This document shows positions 16,936-22,667 of a stretch of 22,667 nucleotides of DNA, piece by piece. A model generated the notes under the pieces. It was given only the letters and a program-made list of their open reading frames with translations. It made no database searches and was not told the origin of the DNA. Made by a program: the position numbers and the translations under genes. Each line of letters opens with the position of its first letter. The stretch's first letter is position 1. Source of the stretch: CAJBLF01 sp964545415. Lineage in GTDB: Bacteria; Patescibacteriota; Gracilibacteria; Absconditabacterales; Absconditicoccaceae. The stretch spans positions 1-22,667 of the forward strand of contig CAZJFP010000018.1 in assembly GCA_964545415.1 (NCBI GenBank), in the 5' to 3' direction.

Positions 16936-16963
16936 TGGAAACACAAACAAATAAACATATACC
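16936..16963 (+). promoter_or_regulatory. Candidate promoter for the restriction-modification operon
   Basis: TGGAAA (16936-16941), a 16-bp spacer and TATACC (16958-16963), 31 nt before the mod start codon. The -35 is weak. Confidence 0.4.
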
Positions 16964-16994
16964 TATTTTGTATTTATTCTTACTCACATAAAAT

Positions 16995-19214
16995 ATGCAA
17001 TTTTCACAGGCAGAAATTCGTGATATCACTAGGTATCTTGAAGAAGGAAAACCGCTTCCAGAGAAATACAGATTCTATCTTTTTGAAGACAAAAAAGAGG
17101 TAGAATTGGTATGGAATGGAAAGACAAATGAAGTTACTAATGTAGTACTTCCTTTTCAAGTAATAGAACAAGTTGATGAGCCAAGAAAGGAATGATGACA
17201 CAAGGTTATGCAATCACTTTTTGATTTTGATGATAGATGAAGACAAATAAAAGGTTGGACAAACAAACTTATCCGATGAGACAATAAACTTATTCTTTCT
17301 TCACTCAAAAACTGACCACTAAGAGCAGAAATAGAAAAGCAATGATGAATCAAATTGATTTATATAGATCCGCCTTTTGATGTATGAGCAGACTTTTCTA
17401 TGAAGGTAGAGATAGGAGATGAGGAATTTACAAAAAATCCAACAGTTCTTGAAGAACTAGCATATCGTGATACATGGGGAAAATGAGCAGATAGTTTCAT
17501 ATCTATGATTTATGAAAGATTAAAGTTGATGAAAGATCTATTAGCAGAAGATGGAAGTATTTATGTACATTGCGATTGGAGAGTTAGTAGTTACATGAGA
17601 ATTATATTAGATGAGGTTTTTGGTAAAGATAGTTTTAGAAATGAAATAATTTGGCATTATTCTACTTATCAATGACAAGTAAAAGATTGGTTTCCAAAGA
17701 AACATGATAATATTTTAATATATTCAAAATGAAAAGAACCAATATTTCATTTGCTTAAAGATGAAAATTTTGATAAAACAATTGATTATACAAGATGGAA
17801 TAAATTTTTTAATGAAAATAACGAAATAACATGAGCATATTATCCAGAGACAGATTCAAGATTTAATGGTTATATTAAAAGATTTATAAAAGAAAATCAT
17901 AGAAATCCATGAAAAAATGATGTTATATTTCGTATTGAAGGAAACACTATTGATTCAGTACGAGAAGTAAAAGCAGTTGATCCTAAAAATTTAGATGAAA
18001 AAGTTTGATACCCAACTCAAAAGCCAGAAAAATTACTTGAAAGAGTTATTAAAGCATCTTCTAATGAATGAGATATAGTTGCTGATTTTTTTATGTGAAG
18101 TTGAAGCACAGTTGCAGTGGCTGAAAAGTTATGAAGAAAATGGATAGGATCAGATTTATGAAAATTTTCTATTCACACTACTCGTAAAAGAATGATTAAT
18201 CTTCAAAGAGAACTTAAAAAAAATGGTCAAGATTATAGAGCTTTTGAAATTCTTAATCTGTGAAAATATGAAAGAAGTTTTTATCTTACCGAGCCAGATA
18301 TTGTTCCTGAAGATGTTACTATCGAATCATGAAATGAAGATATAGAAACAAGAATCAAACAAACTAAACAGAAAATTTTAGATAAAAAACAAGAAGATTT
18401 TATCAATCTAATTATCCAAGCATACAAGTGAGAAAAGGTAGGCACATTCAATACGTTACATGGTAAAAAAGCATGAAGAGTATTTGCTATATGACCTATA
18501 GATTTTGCAGTAGGAAGAGATTTTATAGACAAAGTTCTAGCTGAATGTAAAAACAAAGAATTAAATAAAGTAGATATTCTCGGTTTTGAATTTGAAATGA
18601 GTATTGGCCCTCACATCATAGAAGATGCAAAAAAACAAGGTATAGATCTTGCTATAAAATATATTCCAAGAGATGTTTTTGATAAAAGAGCTGTAGAAAA
18701 AGGACAAGTAAAATTCTTTGATATTGCTTATATCGAAGTAAAACCAGAGATTAAAGGAAAATCTATAAACATAGAATTAAGTGATTTTTCTGTTTATTAT
18801 ACACAAGAAGATCTGGATACAGTTATTGAGAATATGAAAAACTGATCTAATAAAGTAATCATGGATTGATGACAAATTTACAAAGTTATCAAAGATAAAG
18901 ACTGAATTGCGACCAAAGAATTATTGACAGCAAAACGAACAGATTGGATTGATTATTGGTCTGTAGATTTTGATTTTGAGAGTAAAAAAGAGATTATTAG
19001 ACACAAAAATGAAAGCTGAGAAGAATTAGAAGAATGGACAGGGAACTATGTGTTTGAAAACGAATGGCAATCTTTTAGAACAAAAAAAGACAAAACTCTA
19101 GAACTCAAAACACCTGCTCGAGAATATATGTGAAAATGAAGAAAGAAAATAGCAATTAAAGTTATTGATATATTTGGTAATGATAATATGAAGATAATTG
19201 AAGTAAATATTTAG
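16995..19214 (+). CDS. Type III restriction-modification methyltransferase subunit (Mod)
   Basis: This 739-residue, beta-class adenine-N6 DNA methyltransferase transfers a methyl group from S-adenosylmethionine to adenine in its recognition site. It also supplies sequence recognition to the restriction complex. Catalytic motif IV is DPPF (residues 125-128, in YIDPPFDVGADF). A region with HCDWRVSSYMR and IIWHYSTYQG follows, then TQKPEKLLERVI and the SAM-binding motif DFFMGSGSTVAVAEKLG near residue 364; both Gly of GSGS are TGA. Motif IV before motif I is the beta order. The C-terminal third is probably target recognition and Res contact. About 32 of some 52 Gly codons are TGA. First gene of the operon. 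Confidence 0.9.
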
Positions 19215-19217
19215 TTT

Positions 19218-19766
19218 ATGAAAATAATTATGAAAAAATTTAAATTAAAAGATGAAAATTACAATACAGATTATCAATATGAGTGAAATAAAAACTTTGA
19301 GGATTCCTTAAAAACATTAATGCTTTATTCATGATGAATCTTGTGATGAATTTTAACAATTTTTATCGCTAATTATGAAAGCATTAAATTAATTCAAATA
19401 AATAGTTCTATTTTAATTTTGATTATGATATGTTTGCTTTTATCTTTTATCTCTGCTCTTTTATGAAAATTTCTTTTAACTTTTTTAGCATATAGTTTGC
19501 ATGATTTCTGAATTATAAAGGAAAACATAGATGAAATAGAAAGCTACAGCAAATATGTTGAAAAATTAGCACAAAACAAAAAACAATTAGATATAATTAA
19601 TCAAGAGGTTTCCAACTTAGAAAAGATAACTAAAGGGTTTAAACACAAGATAAAACAATGAATATCTACCAGATTGCGAATATCTGTATGTTTTGCGACT
19701 TCATTAATATGATTTATAGCATGAATAATTTTATTAACATATTTATTCTTTGAAATTATTAAATAA
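19218..19766 (+). CDS. Membrane protein with coiled coil between mod and res
   Basis: The 182-residue frame starts 3 nt after the mod stop and overlaps the res start by one base (TAATG), so it is an integral part of the operon. It has a basic, Asn-rich N-terminus and a membrane helix near residues 35-52, with several TGA-coded glycines in SGGILGGILTIF. A long double-length hydrophobic region follows (about 60-92), then a coiled coil (about 98-145, YSKYVEKLAQNKKQLDI) and a third membrane helix close to the C-terminus (about 155-180, TSLIGFIAGIILLTYLFF). No family recognised. Classical type III systems have only mod and res, so this third, membrane-bound member is unusual. Confidence 0.8.
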
Positions 19767-22450
19767 TGGCCATCAATAAAAACTTTCCAAAATCTCCTTA
19801 TGAAATTCTTGATCCATCAATCAGATGGTTTCCTGGTGATGAAAATCTTTTTCAAGATGGTCATTTTAAGCTACTTCCACCATTAGTACAAAAAATAAGG
19901 CTTGAAGTACACGAACGAAGAAATGGTTGATATGAATGAGCTAGTACAACATCAAAAGCCTTACTTAACCGATGGTTTAAAACAGAGCATATTCTCACAA
20001 ATAATCAATGACAACAATTTCAGTTTCAATATTATTTTGCGCAAAGAGAAGCAGTAGAAACAATTGTTTATCTCTACGAAGTTGCAGAAGCAAAAGATAG
20101 ATATGCGCTGATTAAATATAGTGGAAATGAAACAGTTTCTCCAAGTATGTTTATTGAAGATTGGACAAGATATGTAATCAAAATGGCTACTGGTTCATGA
20201 AAAACCAAAGTCATCAGTTTACTATTAGCATGGAGTTATTTTCACAAAAAATATGAAGAAGATTCAAATCTTTCAAAGAATTTTCTAGTAATAGCACCAA
20301 ACATTATTGTTCTTGATAGGTTAAGAACTGATTTTGATGGATTAAAAATATTTTTTGAAGATCCAATATTACCTGACAACTGATATGAATGACAACATTG
20401 GAGAGATGATTTTCAAATAACATTACATATCCAAGATGAAGTCGGAGTAATTTCTGATACATGAAATATTTTTTTAACCAACATTCATCGTGTTTTTGAT
20501 AGTTGAAATATTCTACCAACTTCCAATGATGAAGATACATCTTCTTATTTTTTAGGTAAGAAACCTTTTTGAAAAACAAATGAAAGTAAAATAGATTTGT
20601 GAGATATAATAAGATGAGTAGATGAACTTATGATTATAAATGATGAAGCTCATCATATCCATGATGAAAGTCTTGCTTGGTTTAAATCAATACAAGATAT
20701 AACATATAAACTTAGACAAAAAGGCAAAGAGTTATCATTACAACTAGATGTTACAGCAACACCAAAACATGAAAGCTGATGAATATTTGTACAAACAGTA
20801 TCTGATTATCCTTTGGTAGAGGCAATAGCCCAAAATGTTGTAAAAACACCTGTATTGCCTGATCAAGCAAGTAGATGAAAACTTGAAGAACATAAAAGTG
20901 CAAAATATTCTGAAATGTATAGAGATTATATCCATCTTTGATATTTAGAATGGAAAAAAGCTTATGATGAACTAAAAAAAGTTAATAAAAAAGCTGTATT
21001 TTTTGTGATGACAGATGACACAAAAAACTGTGATGATGTAGCCGAATATTTAGGAAAAACATATCCAGAATTTCAAGATAAAAATAGTGTGTTGGTTATC
21101 CATACAAAAAATAATTGAGAAATATCTGAAACAGCAAGTGGAAAAAATAAAGAAGAACTTGAAAGACTAAGAAAAGAATCAAATGAAATAGACGGACGAG
21201 AAAGTCCTTATAAAGCAGTCATATCAGTATTGATGCTTAGAGAATGACGAGATGTAAAAAATGTTACCACTATAGTTGGACTGAGACCATATCAATCAAA
21301 AAGCAATATATTACCTGAACAAACGCTATGAAGATGACTTAGAAAAATGTTTAGATGAATGTGAGATGTTAGAGAAGAATTAAGTGTTGTAGGAACAAAT
21401 GCATTTATGGATTTTGTAGAAACAATAAAAGAAGAATGAGTTGAATTAGAAAAAGTATCTATGTGATGATCTTCGAGAGCTAAAACACCTATAGTTATAG
21501 AAGTAGACAATGAGAATATACATAAAGATATTGAAAAACTTGATATACAATTACCAATACTAACACCAAGGATTTACAGAGAATACAAGAATTTATCAGA
21601 ATTAAATATCAATAAGTTTGAATTTAAAACTATTGAAGTAAAACAATTTACAAAAGAACAACAAAAAGAAATTGTATTCAAAGACATATCAACAGACCAA
21701 CAAAGTCATACAACTATTATGGATGTAAACATAATACCAAATGCTACAAATGTAATATGATATTTTTCAAAAACCATAATGAAAGAACTTAGATTATTTA
21801 GTTGATATGATATACTTTACTGATTTGTTAAACACTTTGTACAATACAATCTTTTTGGGAAAGAGACAGATCTACACGATTTAAATATATTAAGAAATTT
21901 ATCAGAATTAGAAGCTACAAAAACAATTATTGAAACATTTAAAAAAGAAATAAATAAATTAACTATAGTTGATAAATGAGAAGCAGAAATAAAAAATTAC
22001 ATTAAAATAAGTAAGACAAGACCTTTTGTTGTAAACGACCAAGCAATATTGAAACCAAAAAAATCGATATTCAATAATATTATTTGAGATAGTAATTTTG
22101 AATTACAATTCGCTTCATTTTTAGATTGATGTGATGATATTATTTCTTTTGCTAAAAATTATTTTGGAGTAGAATTCAAAATAGACTACAAAAACACAGA
22201 TGGAAATATTTCTTATTACTATCCTGACTTCTTAATCAAAAAAGATCCTAAAACAATTTATATAATTGAAACCAAATGAAGAGAAGATTTAGATGATATT
22301 TTAAAAATTAAAAGATTAGAACAGTATTGCGAAGATGCAAATTCAAGAGAGAAAAATAAAATAAGATATGAAATGTTATATATCAAACAAGAAGACTACG
22401 AAAAATATCAGCCAAAGAATTTTGAAGAATGTATCAGAGTATTTAAATAA
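19766..22450 (+). CDS. Type III restriction endonuclease subunit (Res)
   Basis: This 894-residue protein is the DNA translocase and nuclease of the type III complex, cutting unmodified DNA together with Mod. It shows the superfamily 2 helicase motifs in order: Walker A MATGSGKTK (140-148, with the Gly before Lys encoded by TGA), FLVIAPNIIVLDRL, the DEAH box (293-296), DVTATPK, LREGRDVKNVTTIVGLRP, and QTLGRGLRKMF (motif VI). Near the C-terminus, YYPDFLIKK...IIETKG gives the PD-ExK nuclease site (P820, D821, E835, K837). Length is normal for Res. Its start overlaps the upstream stop, suggesting coupled translation. Intact motifs argue for an active enzyme. Confidence 0.93.
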
Positions 22451-22491
22451 TCTACCTTAATTTTTAATTTTATTTTTTTTAATTTAATTTA

Positions 22492-22538
22492 GGGAGCTTC
22501 TTCATCTCTAAAAATAAGGAAAATCCAAATTGGATATA
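22492..22538 (+). repeat. Right-hand inverted-repeat copies of cassette D
   Basis: GGGAGCTTCTTCATC and AATCCAAATTGGATATA are the reverse complements, with small differences, of sequences at 16884-16898 and about 16850-16870 at the left end of the same cassette. Confidence 0.7.
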
Positions 22539-22560
22539 CATACCCTCGCAAAGCTCGGTC

Positions 22561-22619
22561 ATCTAACAGGCTCTGTCTGTACATACTTTCATACGTCAGA
22601 CTAGAGCCGGACGTTAGAC
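22561..22619 (+). other. attC-like site 4 (end of cassette D)
   Basis: The clearest site. TCTAAC (22562-22567) pairs perfectly with GTTAGA (22613-22618), GGCTCT with AGAGCC, and GTCTG with CAGAC, with one extrahelical T between the last two stems in the right arm. The core is GTTAGAC. Confidence 0.82.
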
Positions 22620-22667
22620 GAAATCGCTAGGAATTTATAGTCACATCAGTAATTCTACTTTATGTTG
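22613..22667 (+). repeat. 55-bp direct repeat, copy 2, at window end
   Basis: Exact copy of 14711-14765 running to the last base of the window. It begins at the core of site 4, so it is the start of the next cassette: either a second copy of cassette A or the same copy reached through a circular path. Confidence 0.97.

Larger units (their letters stand above)
16704..16994 (+). other. Non-coding junction between cassettes C and D
   Basis: No gene is seen. It contains the inverted-repeat end of cassette C, attC-like site 3, the start of cassette D with CCCCATTTGGATTA and GATGAAGAAGCCCCC (16857-16898), an AT-only stretch and a promoter candidate. Confidence 0.7.
16844..22613 (+). mobile_element. 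Cassette D, 5770 bp, type III restriction-modification operon
   Basis: Runs from the core of site 3 to that of site 4 and holds three plus-strand genes (mod, membrane protein, res). Inverted repeats inside the ends: ATTTGGATT (16861-16869) with AATCCAAAT (22522-22530), and GATGAAGAAGCCCCC (16884-16898) with GGGAGCTTCTTCATC (22492-22506, one mismatch). It is far larger than a usual one-gene cassette. Confidence 0.7.
14672..22667 (+). mobile_element. Integron-like gene cassette array (four cassettes, five attC-type sites, no integrase in window)
   Basis: Five related imperfect inverted repeats ending in GTTA cores (at 14711, 14883, 15918, 16843 and 22613) divide the region into units. The four later sites share a left arm [C/A]TAACAG-like start, an inner stem and a right arm ACTAGAG/ACTAGCAG followed by ACGTTA. 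The spare base in the right arm matches the extrahelical base of attC hairpins. All genes are on the plus strand with the site on their 3' side, as in integron cassettes. The integrase and attI are not seen; the array could be a cluster lacking an integrase or the distal part of a larger integron. Confidence 0.78.

Noticed and set aside
14884..22613. Transposons with terminal inverted repeats
   Set aside because: No transposase is present and the inverted repeats differ between units, while the shared sequences are the attC-like hairpins with GTTA cores.
14672..22667. Integron integrase gene within the window
   Set aside because: No frame, even with UGA read through, shows tyrosine recombinase motifs; only the listed genes occupy the array.
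1..22667. tRNA-Gly with UCA anticodon
   Set aside because: Only the partial tRNA-Leu and tRNA-His were found; the recoding tRNA must lie elsewhere.

Overview
The window comes from a bacterium that reads UGA as glycine (genetic code 25), which points to the candidate phyla Gracilibacteria or Absconditabacteria (SR1); I cannot separate the two here. The recoding is seen directly. Long frames run through many TGA codons, and these fall at invariant glycines: the Walker A of a type III restriction helicase, both glycines of a methyltransferase FMGSGS motif, the PP-loop of TilS and the lipobox of a lipoprotein. Only TAA and TAG end genes. The DNA is AT-rich, genes are tightly packed, and almost no start has a Shine-Dalgarno motif.

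Positions 1-12805 look like ordinary chromosome, nearly all on the minus strand apart from the 3' end of a tRNA-Leu: GrpE, a VanY-type D,D-carboxypeptidase, thymidylate kinase, one very large gene (2713-7923, 1736 aa, 34 in-frame UGA codons) of unknown function, a GerMN-like membrane protein with a neighbour sharing its N-terminus, an RluA-family pseudouridine synthase, tRNA-His, a tiny exported protein, a CAP/SCP-domain protein and a YceD/DUF177 protein. A divergent promoter region leads to plus-strand tilS and a membrane protein (12881-14650). Heptanucleotide repeat tracts sit at the 3' ends of several genes; one contains a 100-N assembly gap, and one short tract lies in frame inside tilS.

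Positions 14672-22667 are different and are the main result. They form an integron-like gene cassette array: five imperfect hairpin sites of attC type (short CTAAC/ATAAC arm, extrahelical base, terminal GTTA core) separate four cassettes whose genes all point the same way, with the site 3' of the genes. Cassette A has no ORF. B carries two small membrane proteins, C a TPR lipoprotein, and D (5.77 kb) a type III restriction-modification operon (Mod, an extra membrane protein, Res with DEAH helicase and PD-ExK nuclease). The left arm of a site pairs better with the start of its own cassette than with the start of the next one, as expected if recombination cuts at G|TT. The cassettes also carry private inverted repeats just inside their ends. 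No integrase is in the window. The last 55 bases of the window repeat exactly the 55 bases starting at the first core site, so the array either carries cassette A twice or can close on itself as a circle.

The cassette genes depend on UGA=Gly for catalytic residues, so this mobile gene pool should work only in hosts sharing the code.
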